From Nitratireductor alexandrii (GTDB lineage: Bacteria > Pseudomonadota > Alphaproteobacteria > Rhizobiales > Rhizobiaceae), in NCBI RefSeq assembly GCF_004000215.1, contig NZ_RBVY01000002.1, positions 124,001-188,000 of the forward strand: 64,000 bases of DNA. Direction: 5' to 3'. The notes under the pieces were generated by a model. It did no database searches, was not told where the DNA came from, and saw nothing but the letters and a program-made list of their open reading frames with translations. Numbering within the stretch: the stretch's first letter is position 1; each line of letters begins with the position of its first letter. The position numbers were made by a program, and so were the translations under genes. Shown here one piece after another: positions 34,938-44,544 of this stretch.

Positions 34938-36254
34938 TCAGCCGGCCGACGAGGAGGGAAACCTGATACGGGCGGCCATGCGCAAGCCCAGGCATGCCAT
35001 GAGGAAGAAAAGCCAGACCGGATCCACCCGGCGCAGGAAGAAGCTTTCGAGGAATGCGTTCAGCGAGGTGAACAGCAGGATCATCATGAAGAAGTCGGAC
35101 AGGTAGATGTTCTCTTTCAGGCGCGGCGTGCGCATATAGTCCACAAGCGGCACGATCCAGAACGCCATCAGACAGGCGGCCAGCGCCGGCAGTCCCATCA
35201 GGACGGCGATGTCGAGATAGCCGTTATGGCCGTGGACGGAGCCGCGAATATCCCAGTCGCGATCGAAGGGTTGCTCCATGAAATAGATGAAAGGCGTGCC
35301 CCAAAAGCTCTCATAGCCGTAGCCGAACCACGGCTTCTGCGCGATCATGCCGCCGAGAAAGTCCCAAAGGGCCGTGCGTCCGGTATAGGTGAGGTCGGGG
35401 GCGAGCTGCTGGACAAGGTCTTTCAGCGGCCCGATGAAGACGATCCCCAACGTCGCCAGCGTTGCTCCGACCATTGTCGTCAGGAAAATCAGCGGCGTCA
35501 GGAAGCGCATGCCGACAATGCCCGGCAGGGCGACGAGCACGATCGACAGCGGCACCAGGCCGGCCGTCGTCTTCGAGCCGGTGTTGACCATGAAGATCAT
35601 GGCAAGCACCAGCAACGTCCCCCCGGCCCAGCGTCGGCCGCGCCGGAAGGCGTAGAGCCCGGCAAAGCTGAGACAGGCCATGACCGGCCCGGCAACGTTC
35701 TTGTGCGAGAACGCGCCGCGCCAGAGTCCGGCATGTTGCGGCTCGACGCCGGCTCCCGAGTGGACCGCGGTGCCCGGAAACAGCGCCAATCCGGCATAGC
35801 TGAGCAGGACCGCCGCCAGGCCGGCGACGAGCAGCACCGTCGTAAAGGACTCGGCGTCGCGCGGCAGCACCAGCACGGTGACGATCACCAGCACGCCGAT
35901 CGCGGTGAAAAGCGCCGCGCGCGCCGCCGAGGGCGGGTCGATGGCGTGCAGGACCGAAAGCGCCAAAAACCCGAACACGATCAGCCACCACGGGCTGAGC
36001 ATCATCGCCACCACCTTGCGGTCGGTGAGGGTTAGAAGCGAAAATATGGCAAGCAGTCCCAGCGAGCCGAAGCCGATCTGGTTGACGATATCGCCGCCCT
36101 CGGCGGCCGGCCCTTCGGGCTGGAACGGGCGGAACGAGATCAGCACGATCGCCAGCACGACGGTCGCCAGCACCGTCGAGATCTGGCGCAGGGTCGTGCC
36201 GTCGAGCGGCGCGAACTCAGTTTTTTTCAGCCTGTCTGTATTGCTCATTGGCAT
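34938..36254 (-). CDS. O-antigen ligase / polysaccharide polymerase family protein
   Basis: This 438-aa membrane protein has around ten to twelve helices and resembles Wzy/ExoQ/WaaL-type proteins that polymerise or ligate polysaccharide repeats at the periplasmic face. The large loop with GTAVHSGAGVEPQHAGLWRG, LWRGAFSHKNVAGPVMACLS and SVHGHNGYLDIAVLMG is the most family-like part. Start at 36254 or the second ATG at 36248. It overlaps the upstream glycosyltransferase gene by 38 bases, so the two are co-transcribed on the minus strand. Ligase versus polymerase cannot be decided here. Confidence 0.82.
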   Translation of the reverse strand: MPMSNTDRLKKTEFAPLDGTTLRQISTVLATVVLAIVLISFRPFQPEGPAAEGGDIVNQIGFGSLGLLAIFSLLTLTDRKVVAMMLSPWWLIVFGFLALSVLHAIDPPSAARAALFTAIGVLVIVTVLVLPRDAESFTTVLLVAGLAAVLLSYAGLALFPGTAVHSGAGVEPQHAGLWRGAFSHKNVAGPVMACLSFAGLYAFRRGRRWAGGTLLVLAMIFMVNTGSKTTAGLVPLSIVLVALPGIVGMRFLTPLIFLTTMVGATLATLGIVFIGPLKDLVQQLAPDLTYTGRTALWDFLGGMIAQKPWFGYGYESFWGTPFIYFMEQPFDRDWDIRGSVHGHNGYLDIAVLMGLPALAACLMAFWIVPLVDYMRTPRLKENIYLSDFFMMILLFTSLNAFLESFFLRRVDPVWLFFLMACLGLRMAARIRFPSSSAG

Positions 36255-37245
36255 AGCCGAATTCGGCGAGAACGCGCCCGAGCGCGACGTAGATGGGGTA
36301 GGCGCCGATGGGAAACGAACCGGTGCGCGCCAGGTTCAAGACGCCGCGCAGCGGCGCTGCGCAGAGCAGGGCGAGGCTCTTGGCCGCCACCCGCACGGCG
36401 CCGAGCCGATCGCCGGCCCGCCTGCGTTTTTCCACCAGCGTCGAGATCACGCCGTTGCGCAGCGAACGCGCCCTGATCCAGTCGCTTTCCAGACGGCGCG
36501 CCGGAATGGTCTCCATGACTGGTGCCTCCGCGCACCATGCGAGCCTGAAACCTTTGCGCGCCGCCCGGCTGAGGAAATCCGAATCGCCGCCGCCCATGAA
36601 ATTGAAAGCCGGCTCCAGGAACGGCCGCTCCATGGCGTCGAGCACGCGGCGCGAGACAAGCAGATTGCCGGACGAGTAGAGCGCTTCCACTGCCCGCGTC
36701 TCGCGATAGGGTGGCGCAAACACCGGGTGATCGGCCCAATGGTCGTTTCCGGTTCCCTCGAAGACCGGCACTTGCGGGCCGCCGACAATGTCTACCCCCA
36801 GCCTTTCGGCGGTAGCGACCATGGTCTCGAGCCAATCCGGGCCGGCGATTTCGTCGTCGTCGATCACCAGAACGTGGCTCAGATTGGCAAAGGCGGCCAG
36901 CGCGGTCGACCAGCCGGCATTGTAGGCGCTGCAATTGCCGCGCTCCTCCGCCACGATCAAAAGCCCGTTCACCGTGCCATTTTCGAACAGCGGCGCGGCC
37001 GCGTCGGCCCCGGCGTGCCGTTCTGCGTCATTTTCCATCACGATCAGCGCGAAGCCGCGTTCGGTGTTCTGGGCGGCGACCGAGCGAATGGTGTCCAGCA
37101 CCTGTTCGGGCCGGCGAAAGGTCGGCAGGGTGACGGCGATTCGTACCTTGTCCGGCTCGAGTCCGGGCGATTGCGCGACGAGCCGGACGTTTTCGACAGT
37201 GGCGAGCGCTTGCATGCTGAGACCTTGGCCGTCCGTTTCGTTCAT
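36217..37245 (-). CDS. Glycosyltransferase family 2
   Basis: This 342-aa inverting glycosyltransferase has the GT-A start KVRIAVTLPTFRRPEQVLDTIRSV and a DxD-type nucleotide-sugar site in HVLVIDDDEIAGPDWLETMV. An acceptor-side FMGGGDSDFLSRAARKGFRL segment follows. No membrane helices are predicted, so it acts at the cytoplasmic face. Its 3' end overlaps the O-antigen ligase gene. It is divergent from the next glycosyltransferase, with 146 bases between the starts that probably hold both promoters. Confidence 0.87.
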   Translation of the reverse strand: MNETDGQGLSMQALATVENVRLVAQSPGLEPDKVRIAVTLPTFRRPEQVLDTIRSVAAQNTERGFALIVMENDAERHAGADAAAPLFENGTVNGLLIVAEERGNCSAYNAGWSTALAAFANLSHVLVIDDDEIAGPDWLETMVATAERLGVDIVGGPQVPVFEGTGNDHWADHPVFAPPYRETRAVEALYSSGNLLVSRRVLDAMERPFLEPAFNFMGGGDSDFLSRAARKGFRLAWCAEAPVMETIPARRLESDWIRARSLRNGVISTLVEKRRRAGDRLGAVRVAAKSLALLCAAPLRGVLNLARTGSFPIGAYPIYVALGRVLAEFGYANEQYRQAEKN

Positions 37246-37391
37246 AAAGCGCGTTGCCTGTTAACGTATGGTTAAGCACTGCGGTGGTTTTGCCGTGCCG
37301 TAGTTGCCGTTTTGCCGTCACAAGGCACGTCCCTTGCCTGCTTAAGCAAGACTTCACCGGAGGCTGCTAGGCTCACATTCAGGTAAGCGAC

Positions 37392-38561
37392 ATGCATTTG
37401 GTTTTTGTTACATCACTCGTCCCCGACGGCGCGCCGACGACCGGCTACGAGATCGCGAATGCCGCGATCATCGCCGCCTTGCGCCGCGCCGGCGCCCGGG
37501 TCACCGTGCTCGGCTATACCTGGCCCGGCAAGGCTCCGTCGGACCCGCACAACACCGTCGCGCTCGGATCGGTCGATGTGCGCACCCAGGGCGCGCCGGC
37601 GATCCAGAAAATGAAGTGGTTGGCCGGCGCGATGGCGTCGGGCCTGACGGTGTCGTCGGTCAAGATGCGCGCCGCGTCCGAACGGGAACTGCGCGCGGCG
37701 CTGAAGCGGATCGGCCCCTTCGACGCCTATGTGCTCAACGCGGTTCAGCTTGCCGGCGCCTACGAGCATCTTTTCACCGACAAGCCGTCGATCTTCGTCG
37801 CCCACAATGTCGAGTTTCGCTCGGCTCTGGAAAACGCGGCTGCCGCGCGCGACGTGGTCCAGCGCGCGCTTTTCCGCCGCGAGGCGCGCCTTTTGCGGGC
37901 TATGGAGGAACGGCTGTGCCGGCAGGCCCGCTTTGTCTTCACGCTCGCCGAGCAGGACCGCGAAGCGCTCGGCGTGACCGGGCCGCGCTCGGCGGCGCTG
38001 GCGCTGGTGACGCGGGACGAGCCGCCGCGGCCGCGCTCGCGTGAAATCGCCTTCGAGGCCGGCATGATCGGCACCTGGAGCTGGGAGCCGAACCGTATCG
38101 GCCTGGACTGGTTCCTGCGCGAGGTGTCGCCACGCCTGCCTGCCGGCTTCCGTGTCAGGATCGCCGGGCACGTGCCTGCGGGGCTTGGACGCGTGCCCGC
38201 CGGCGTCGAATTCGTCGGCCGGGTTCCCGATGCGAGCGACTTCGTGCGCCAGGCCGCGGTGGTGCCGCTGATCGCGCAGGCCGGAACCGGCGTCCAGCTC
38301 AAAACCATCGAGACCTTCGAACTGGGGCTGCCGTCCGTGGCGACGTCGCGTTCGCTGCGCGGCGTTTCCTATCTGCCGTCCAATTGCACGGTGGCCGACG
38401 ATCCGGACGCGTTCGCTGCCGCCTTGGTTGAGCGTGCGGCCGGGCAGGCCGAGGCTCTCGACGGCTCGGCTTTCCACGCCGGTCAGATACGCGCACTCGA
38501 CGCCGCCATCGCCACGGGGCTGGACGCGCTCGGTGTTGCCCGGGGCGAGGTGGCGGCATGA
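37392..38561 (+). CDS. Glycosyltransferase (GT-B, family 4/1-like)
   Basis: This 389-aa protein has the N-terminal GT-B layout MHLVFVTSLVPDGAPTTGYE with AHNVEFRSALENAAA in the first domain and a second domain with GVEFVGRVPDASDFVRQAAV and LIAQAGTGVQLKTIETFELG, the GT4-like donor-binding region. Start ATG at 37392 has AGGTAAGCG upstream. Its stop overlaps the next gene as ATGA, so they are coupled. It probably adds one sugar of the surface polysaccharide; donor unknown. Confidence 0.82.
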   Translation: MHLVFVTSLVPDGAPTTGYEIANAAIIAALRRAGARVTVLGYTWPGKAPSDPHNTVALGSVDVRTQGAPAIQKMKWLAGAMASGLTVSSVKMRAASERELRAALKRIGPFDAYVLNAVQLAGAYEHLFTDKPSIFVAHNVEFRSALENAAAARDVVQRALFRREARLLRAMEERLCRQARFVFTLAEQDREALGVTGPRSAALALVTRDEPPRPRSREIAFEAGMIGTWSWEPNRIGLDWFLREVSPRLPAGFRVRIAGHVPAGLGRVPAGVEFVGRVPDASDFVRQAAVVPLIAQAGTGVQLKTIETFELGLPSVATSRSLRGVSYLPSNCTVADDPDAFAAALVERAAGQAEALDGSAFHAGQIRALDAAIATGLDALGVARGEVAA

Positions 38562-39349
38562 GCATGCAGTCCCTCACCACGGCGGTCGAAAACCCTTCGC
38601 AGCAGCGGCGGAAGGATATTCTCGGTGTTAACGTCGCGCCCTTCGACCGGGCCGAGGCGATCGCCTTCCTGGCGCGCCGCATCCGCGAGCGGCGTTTCAC
38701 CAAGATCGGCTTCCTCAACGCTCATATCGCCAACGTCGCCAGCACCGATGCGCGCTTCGCTGCCCTGTTGTCCGATTTCGTGGTGCTGGCGGACGGCGTC
38801 GGCGTCGATGTGGCGGCGAAGATCCTCTACGGCGCCCCGTTCCCCGCCAATCTCAACGGCACCGATTTCATTCCCGCCTTCCTGAAGTCGCAGCAAGAGT
38901 CGCTGACGATCGGGCTGCTTGGAGCGAGCAGGGACAATGTCGAGCGGGCGGCCGCGCGCCTGCAAGCGATGATGCCGCAACATCGCGTCACCGTCATTCA
39001 CGACGGGTTTTTCGATACCGCGGCCGAAGACGAGATCTTGGCGCGCCTTGGCCGGTTGCGCCCCGATGTGCTTCTGGTGGCGATGGGCGTGCCGCGCCAG
39101 GAATACTGGATCGACGGCCGGCTCAGCGCGGACCATTGCACTACCGCGTTCGCGGTCGGCGCGCTGTTCGACTTCTTAAGCGGCGCGGTCCCGCGCGCGC
39201 CGTCATGGGTGCGCTGGCTGCGCCTGGAATGGCTGTTTCGGCTCGGCCTGGAGCCTTCGCGCCTGTGGCGTCGCTATATCGTCGGCAATCCGCTGTTTTT
39301 GTTTCGGGTCCTGATGCAAAGATTGCGGCGTGCGGGGCCGGCTGCGTGA
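38558..39349 (+). CDS. WecG/TagA/CpsF-family glycosyltransferase
   Basis: This 263-aa protein is a GT26 enzyme of the WecG/TagA type, which adds the second sugar to a lipid-linked precursor. Family sequence includes ILGVNVAPFDRAEAIAFLAR, FLNAHIANVASTDARFAALL, VLADGVGVDVAAKILYG, LNGTDFIPAFL and LRPDVLLVAMGVPRQEYWID, ending in AFAVGALFDFLSGAVPRAPS. It overlaps both neighbours by four bases (ATGA and GTGA). The preceding initiating sugar-phosphate transferase is not in the window. Confidence 0.92.
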   Translation: MSMQSLTTAVENPSQQRRKDILGVNVAPFDRAEAIAFLARRIRERRFTKIGFLNAHIANVASTDARFAALLSDFVVLADGVGVDVAAKILYGAPFPANLNGTDFIPAFLKSQQESLTIGLLGASRDNVERAAARLQAMMPQHRVTVIHDGFFDTAAEDEILARLGRLRPDVLLVAMGVPRQEYWIDGRLSADHCTTAFAVGALFDFLSGAVPRAPSWVRWLRLEWLFRLGLEPSRLWRRYIVGNPLFLFRVLMQRLRRAGPAA

Positions 39350-40275
39350 ACGTGGCCGTCCATCCGCGGAACGAGGCGCCGGCCGCCGCGCAAGCCGTGG
39401 GCACCAGCGCGCTGGTGACGGCCAGCTATGCGCCGGATTTCGAGCGCTGCCGTCTATTGTGCGAAACCATCGACCGCCACGTTACCGGCCACAGCCGGCA
39501 CTACATCCTGGTCGCGCATGCCGACGTACCGCTTTTTCGCGCGCTCGAAACCACCAACCGGGTGGTGATCGACGAGCGCGATATCCTGCCCGCCTGGCTG
39601 CGGGTGGTGCCCGACCCGACCAGCCTTTTCCGGCGCAAATTCTGGCTGTCGACGCGCACCAAGCCGTTGCGCGGCTGGCATGTGCAGCAATTGCGCCGCA
39701 TCGCGATCGCCGCCCACGCCGACGAGGACGCGCTGGTCTATTGCGATTCGGACGTGGTGATTTTGAAGGATTTCGACTGCGCTCGCTTCTGGAAGGACGG
39801 GCAGGTGCGCCTGTTCCGGCGCGACGACGCGCTTCGCGGTCCTGTGGACGGCGATCAGAAAATCTGGTCGGAAAACGCAGCGAGGGTACTCGGTATCGAG
39901 GCCCCGGCGGTCGCGCCGCACGACTATATCGCCACCTTCATCGCCTGGCGGCGCGACGCGGTCGTGTCGATGTGCGAGCGGATCGAGCGCATCAGCGGCC
40001 GCCATTGGGTGGCGGCGATCGGCGCGGAGCGGAAATTTTCCGAATGCATGATCTACGGGCGTTATGTCGACGAGGTCATCAAGGGCCGCGGCCATTTCCT
40101 CTCCGGCGAGGAACTGTGCCGGGTCTATTGGCGCGGCCCGCGCCTGACGTCGGCGACGGTGCGGGCCTTCGTGGACGGGATGGATCCAGGCCAGGTGGCG
40201 ATCGGAATGCAGTCTTTCATCGGCACCGACATGGACCTGATCCGCGATCTGGTGCGCGCCGCAGAAGGCCGCTAG
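39346..40275 (+). CDS. DUF6492-like polysaccharide-associated protein
   Basis: This 309-aa soluble protein resembles the DUF6492 group, often in polysaccharide loci and possibly a glycosyltransferase-like fold. ALVTASYAPDFERCRLLCET at the N-terminus and the DALVYCDSDVVILKDFD motif (DSD in the position of a DxD) support nucleotide-sugar binding. The start is GTG at 39346, overlapping the previous stop as GTGA; an ATG at 39136 in the same frame lies deep in the previous gene and was rejected. It is the third gene of a coupled unit. Function is inferred from context only. Confidence 0.72.
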   Translation: MNVAVHPRNEAPAAAQAVGTSALVTASYAPDFERCRLLCETIDRHVTGHSRHYILVAHADVPLFRALETTNRVVIDERDILPAWLRVVPDPTSLFRRKFWLSTRTKPLRGWHVQQLRRIAIAAHADEDALVYCDSDVVILKDFDCARFWKDGQVRLFRRDDALRGPVDGDQKIWSENAARVLGIEAPAVAPHDYIATFIAWRRDAVVSMCERIERISGRHWVAAIGAERKFSECMIYGRYVDEVIKGRGHFLSGEELCRVYWRGPRLTSATVRAFVDGMDPGQVAIGMQSFIGTDMDLIRDLVRAAEGR

Positions 40276-40309
40276 CTTGGCTTGGCCCCGGTCGCCGTTG
40301 CCCCGTGCG

Positions 40310-41617
40310 TCAGGCGCGTTTTGCCGGTCGTCTTAACGCGCTATAGGTCAGCGTCGTCGAAGCAAGATAAAGCACCGCGAAAGCGGCGTTCAGCATCAGC
40401 ACCAACTGCTGCGCGTCCGGCCCGTTAAGCAGCAGATAACCGAGCACGAGCGCTTTGGCCCCGGCCAGAAGCGCTAGGTTTATGGCACGCAACAACATCT
40501 GACCGCGCGCGAACAGCAATTCGGCCTGATATTCGATCAGGTTGCGCAGCCCTGGCACCGCGAGCGCGAGAATGACCAGCGGTGCGGCCTGCGATACGTT
40601 CTTGCCCAGGATCGTCGGATAAAAATGCAGCACCAGCGCAAGCGCGGCCAGCCCCAGCGTGGAAACGGTTAGGATGCCGGCTTCGAAGCCGACGCGCAGC
40701 CACAGTTTCGACAGCGTTTCGGGGGCGCGCATCACCCGTTGCACGAGCAGCATGGTGAAGGTGCGGATCGGGATCGCGGTCAGGTCGACCAGCCGCATGA
40801 CGATCGCGTAGATGCCGGCAAGATGCGGCCCGCCCAGAGCGAGCACCAGCAGCTTGTCCAACTCCATCTGCAGATAAAACAGAAGTTCCGCACCCGCCAC
40901 GTAGAGCGCGTCGGCAAGCCGCGACCAGTAGAGTGCCGGCCGCAGCCGCAGCCGCTGGCGCGGCCAGAAGAAGACGAGCGCGATCGCCAGACAGATCCCG
41001 TTCGCCGCCAGGTAATAATAGACCCAGTCGCCGAGCGTGGGCGTGGCCGCAAAGGCGAACAGCGCGGCTGCGGCCGCGCGCAGCGCCGTTCCGGCAATTA
41101 CAAGCACGGCCGCGGCCGCGAAGCGGTTCAGCCCGTTATTGACGATGACCACCGTCTCGACCAAACGCCAAAGCAGCGCCTCGGACACGATCACCAGCGC
41201 GAAGGTCGCAAGCGGCAGCTCGCCGGCAAAGAAAATCGCGTGCGTGAGCCAGCTCGCGGCCGCGAGCGCTGGAAGCGACAGCGCCGTCATCAACAGGAAC
41301 CCGCCGGCGAAGGTGCCCAGCAGGCGCGGTTTGACGGTCGCTATCCGATAGAGCGAGGACACGAAGCCGAAACCGACGATGCGCGACAGCATCACACCGG
41401 CGGCCGAGGCGGTGGCGAAGAGCCCGAACTCGGCGATCGACAGGGCGTTGGCCAGCACGACGAAGTAGAGCAGCGAGAAGACGAGGCGACCGAGCGAACC
41501 GCTCACCGCCGTCAGGTAGTTGCGCACCAAGGCGGTTCGCGAGGTCAGAAAATCGGAAATGCGGTCCATCGCACCGGCCCTGGCGGCGGTGGCGTCGATG
41601 CCGGATTGCGGTGCCAT
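40310..41617 (-). CDS. Polysaccharide flippase (Wzx/MATE-like)
   Basis: This 435-aa protein has about twelve hydrophobic helices and the pattern of the oligosaccharide flippase superfamily: SGSLGRLVFSLLYFVVLANALSIAEFGLFA at the start, then SEALLWRLVETVVIVNNG and LFYLQMELDKLLVLALGG. It would move lipid-linked repeats across the inner membrane. It is convergent with the DUF6492-like gene and divergent from the Wzz-like gene. The 204-base divergent gap (41618-41821) is AT-rich compared with the region and should hold both promoters; I see no clear operator. Confidence 0.83.
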   Translation of the reverse strand: MAPQSGIDATAARAGAMDRISDFLTSRTALVRNYLTAVSGSLGRLVFSLLYFVVLANALSIAEFGLFATASAAGVMLSRIVGFGFVSSLYRIATVKPRLLGTFAGGFLLMTALSLPALAAASWLTHAIFFAGELPLATFALVIVSEALLWRLVETVVIVNNGLNRFAAAAVLVIAGTALRAAAAALFAFAATPTLGDWVYYYLAANGICLAIALVFFWPRQRLRLRPALYWSRLADALYVAGAELLFYLQMELDKLLVLALGGPHLAGIYAIVMRLVDLTAIPIRTFTMLLVQRVMRAPETLSKLWLRVGFEAGILTVSTLGLAALALVLHFYPTILGKNVSQAAPLVILALAVPGLRNLIEYQAELLFARGQMLLRAINLALLAGAKALVLGYLLLNGPDAQQLVLMLNAAFAVLYLASTTLTYSALRRPAKRA

Positions 41618-41821
41618 AGGCCCTGGTGTCCTGCCTTTTCGAAAGCAGCGTATCGATGAAACATTAACGTGCGGTTTTGTCGTCCTGCGCGCTGCCGTGA
41701 AACCGGCTCCGTGGGGGCGTTAAAAATTAAGCAAATTAACTTTTTGTTTCCCATGGCTGTTTAGCGTGCCTTAACGATTGGCGCCGGCGGGCGTTGCAAC
41801 TTATCCGAGACGTGCGAACCG

Positions 41822-44443
41822 ATGCCTGCATTCGACCACCGCGACCGCAAGAAGCGAAAAGGGTCTCTCCTGGCCCTTGTCGATCCGCAGGCGGACGCGT
41901 CGCGTGCGCAGGGCGCGACCGCCGGCCGCAAGCCGGCGACCTCTTCCGACGCCCCGACGGTGTCCCCGGCCGAACGCCACGAGGTCGCGCGCTCGCGCCG
42001 CGAGGCGGGCCATAGTTCGCTGATCCAGGCTTTGGCCTCGTCGCGCGCGTCCACCGCCTCGGAGGCTAAGGCGACGATCGGGGATGGGCCGCGAACGAAC
42101 GAGGAGCGCGACGCCAGGCCCGAGTGGCCGCAGCGCGGGGCCGGCGGCGTAGACGCGCCTGGGGGCGAGACCTACAGGGGGGCGCCGGCCGACGGTCCGG
42201 ATACGACAAACGCCTCCCGGCGTCGGGGCTTCCAGCCTGTCTCTTCAGTCGACGACGGCGATTCCCAATGGCGGCCGCTGATCGATCCGATGGCCGTTAT
42301 CGGCGGCGTCTTCAACTCGAAAGGCCTGATAGCCGCCACGACGGTTTGCGGTGCGCTGCTGGGCGTGTTCATCGCCTTGTCGACGCCGAAGGAGTACCAG
42401 GCGATCGCCGAGATGCTGGTCGACCCGCGCGACATCAAGTTCGTCGACCGCGATCTGACGTCCGGCGGCCTGCCGTCCGACGCGACCCTGGCGCTGGTGG
42501 AAAACCAGGTGCGGGTCATCCTTTCCGGCACCGTGATGAACAAGACCGTCGCCAGGCTCAATCTGGTCCAGGATCCCGAGTTCAACGGCGAGGGCGGTGG
42601 CGGCGGCCTGGGCAGCCTGTTTTCCGGGCTGACATCCCTGATTTCGTTCTCCGGCGGCGGCGGCGAGGGGGCAAATGCCAACCGCCATGCGATAACGGTG
42701 GAGAACCTCTACAGCGCCGTCGATGCCGAGCGCGGCGGCAAGACCTTCGTCATCTCCATCGCCGCCAAATCGCAAAGCCCGCAAAAGGCGGCCCTGATCG
42801 CCAACACCGTCACCGAGGTGTTCCTGGAAGCCTACGGCGATTTGCAGTCCGGCACGGCCGGTAAGGCCTCGGACGAACTGTCGTCCCGATTGTCCGAATT
42901 GCGCGCCGGAGTCGAGGAAGCGGAACGCAAAATCGAAGCTTTCAAGGCCGAAAACGACATCGTCGACGCCCAGGGGCGCCTGATCAGCGACGATGAGATC
43001 ATCAAGCTCAACGACCAGCTCACCACCGCGCGCGCCCGCACGCTTGAACTCAATGCGCGTGCGGAGTCGGCGCGTTCGATCTCGGTCGATACCATCTTGA
43101 CGGGAAACTTGCCCGAGCAGATCAACTCTCCGGTTCTGACCGAAATGCGGGCGCAATATTCGACCCTGCGCCAGGAGGCCGACCGGCTCGGCGCCAAGCT
43201 CGGCCCCCGGCATCCAGAACGCGCCGCGGTCGAGGCCCAGCTTGCCAGCGCGCGTCAGCAGATCTCGCAGGAACTGCGCCTGGTCGCCCAGTCGATCCAG
43301 GTCGACCTCAAACGGGCTGTGCAGCTCGAGCAGGAACTGGCCGCGCGTCTTGCACAGCTCAAGGCGCGCCAGGCCAATCTCAGCGACGAGTTGGTGACGG
43401 TGCGCGAGCTGGAACGCGAAGCCGCCGCCAAACGGGCCGTGTACGAGACGTTCTTGATGCGCGCCCGCGAGACCGGGGAGCAAAAGGACATCAACGCCGT
43501 CAATATCAGCGTGATCTCCGAAGCCACGCCGCCGCTCGAACCGACCGGCATGTCGCGCAAGACGATGACGGTACTCGCCACGATGTTGGGATTTGGCGCC
43601 GGCGTTGGACTTGGCGCGGCCCGTGGCGCCTATGACAGTTTTCGCGCCACTCTTGGCAGCAGAACGTCCGCCGCGCCCGACCGGACGCCTGCCCCCGTCT
43701 CGCCGGCGCCGCGCCACGCGCGAGCGCCTGTCGAGCGGCGGCGCGAGGAGGGCGACGAACCTGAGGACGATGGCGCTCTCGCCCCAACAACCCAGTCGCC
43801 GCAGCCCGATGTTGTAGAGGCTTCCGGCTCCGAGTCCCGTCACCGCGAATCCAGTGCAACCGAACCCGTCGCCGCCGCGACGGAGACCGCCGAGGAGGCA
43901 GATATGCACCGCATGCCGGACTATTCAGCTTGGCAGACATCACGTTCGCCCGAAACGGCCGACAATGCTCCCGGCCCTCAAGGGCCCTATTGGTACGACC
44001 CGGCCACTGGCGCTCATTATCCCGCGCCCGGCTCGGCCTATGGCTGGCATCCGGCTTTCGCCGGCGAGCCCGGTTCCGCGTCCGCCGCGCCGATCCATAG
44101 CTCCGCGCCGCAATCCTATCATCCTTGGGGCCCGGCCGGACCTGGTTATCCGCCCGCACCGCCTGCCTATTGGGCCCACCCGGCGCCGCAGACGGTGCCC
44201 TACTGGCCCGTTCCGCAGCATCATGCCCCGTCGTGGCAGCACCAGGCGCCGCCGCAGGCAGGCCCGGCCGACAGGGGGCCTGCGCTCCATGCCGACGCCG
44301 CCGCTCGCCCCGCCATGGACACGCCCGTCGAGGCACAGGAGCATGACAGCGCGGCAATCAACGAAATCCGCGAGAGCCTGCGCGAGTTCCGCGAAGCCCT
44401 GCGCGAGCTCAGTGAGAATCGCGGCCGCCGTCGCTTCATCTGA
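41822..44443 (+). CDS. Wzz/GumC-type polysaccharide chain-length protein with proline/tyrosine-rich tail
   Basis: This 873-aa protein contains an acidic/basic disordered N-terminus (1-155), one membrane helix (about 168-187), a Wzz domain ([20 protein letters not shown]), long coiled-coil helices (about 330-570), and a second helix (about 582-602). This is the layout of GumC/ExoP-type co-polymerases. In place of a BY-kinase domain the last 270 residues are low-complexity, Pro/Tyr/Trp/His-rich ([31 protein letters not shown]), and end in a charged helix [20 protein letters not shown]. The tail is cytoplasmic by topology. No separate tyrosine kinase is in the window. It likely controls export or length of the polymer. 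Confidence 0.85.
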   Translation: MPAFDHRDRKKRKGSLLALVDPQADASRAQGATAGRKPATSSDAPTVSPAERHEVARSRREAGHSSLIQALASSRASTASEAKATIGDGPRTNEERDARPEWPQRGAGGVDAPGGETYRGAPADGPDTTNASRRRGFQPVSSVDDGDSQWRPLIDPMAVIGGVFNSKGLIAATTVCGALLGVFIALSTPKEYQAIAEMLVDPRDIKFVDRDLTSGGLPSDATLALVENQVRVILSGTVMNKTVARLNLVQDPEFNGEGGGGGLGSLFSGLTSLISFSGGGGEGANANRHAITVENLYSAVDAERGGKTFVISIAAKSQSPQKAALIANTVTEVFLEAYGDLQSGTAGKASDELSSRLSELRAGVEEAERKIEAFKAENDIVDAQGRLISDDEIIKLNDQLTTARARTLELNARAESARSISVDTILTGNLPEQINSPVLTEMRAQYSTLRQEADRLGAKLGPRHPERAAVEAQLASARQQISQELRLVAQSIQVDLKRAVQLEQELAARLAQLKARQANLSDELVTVRELEREAAAKRAVYETFLMRARETGEQKDINAVNISVISEATPPLEPTGMSRKTMTVLATMLGFGAGVGLGAARGAYDSFRATLGSRTSAAPDRTPAPVSPAPRHARAPVERRREEGDEPEDDGALAPTTQSPQPDVVEASGSESRHRESSATEPVAAATETAEEADMHRMPDYSAWQTSRSPETADNAPGPQGPYWYDPATGAHYPAPGSAYGWHPAFAGEPGSASAAPIHSSAPQSYHPWGPAGPGYPPAPPAYWAHPAPQTVPYWPVPQHHAPSWQHQAPPQAGPADRGPALHADAAARPAMDTPVEAQEHDSAAINEIRESLREFREALRELSENRGRRRFI

Positions 44444-44544
44444 CGGCTTTCGCGTTTACGGCACGCCGCGACGCAATGGCAGGTATCGTCCGTGCCGATT
44501 GTCGCATAAAGCTCCCGGATCGAATGGATTCGGGGGAGCGTCGA

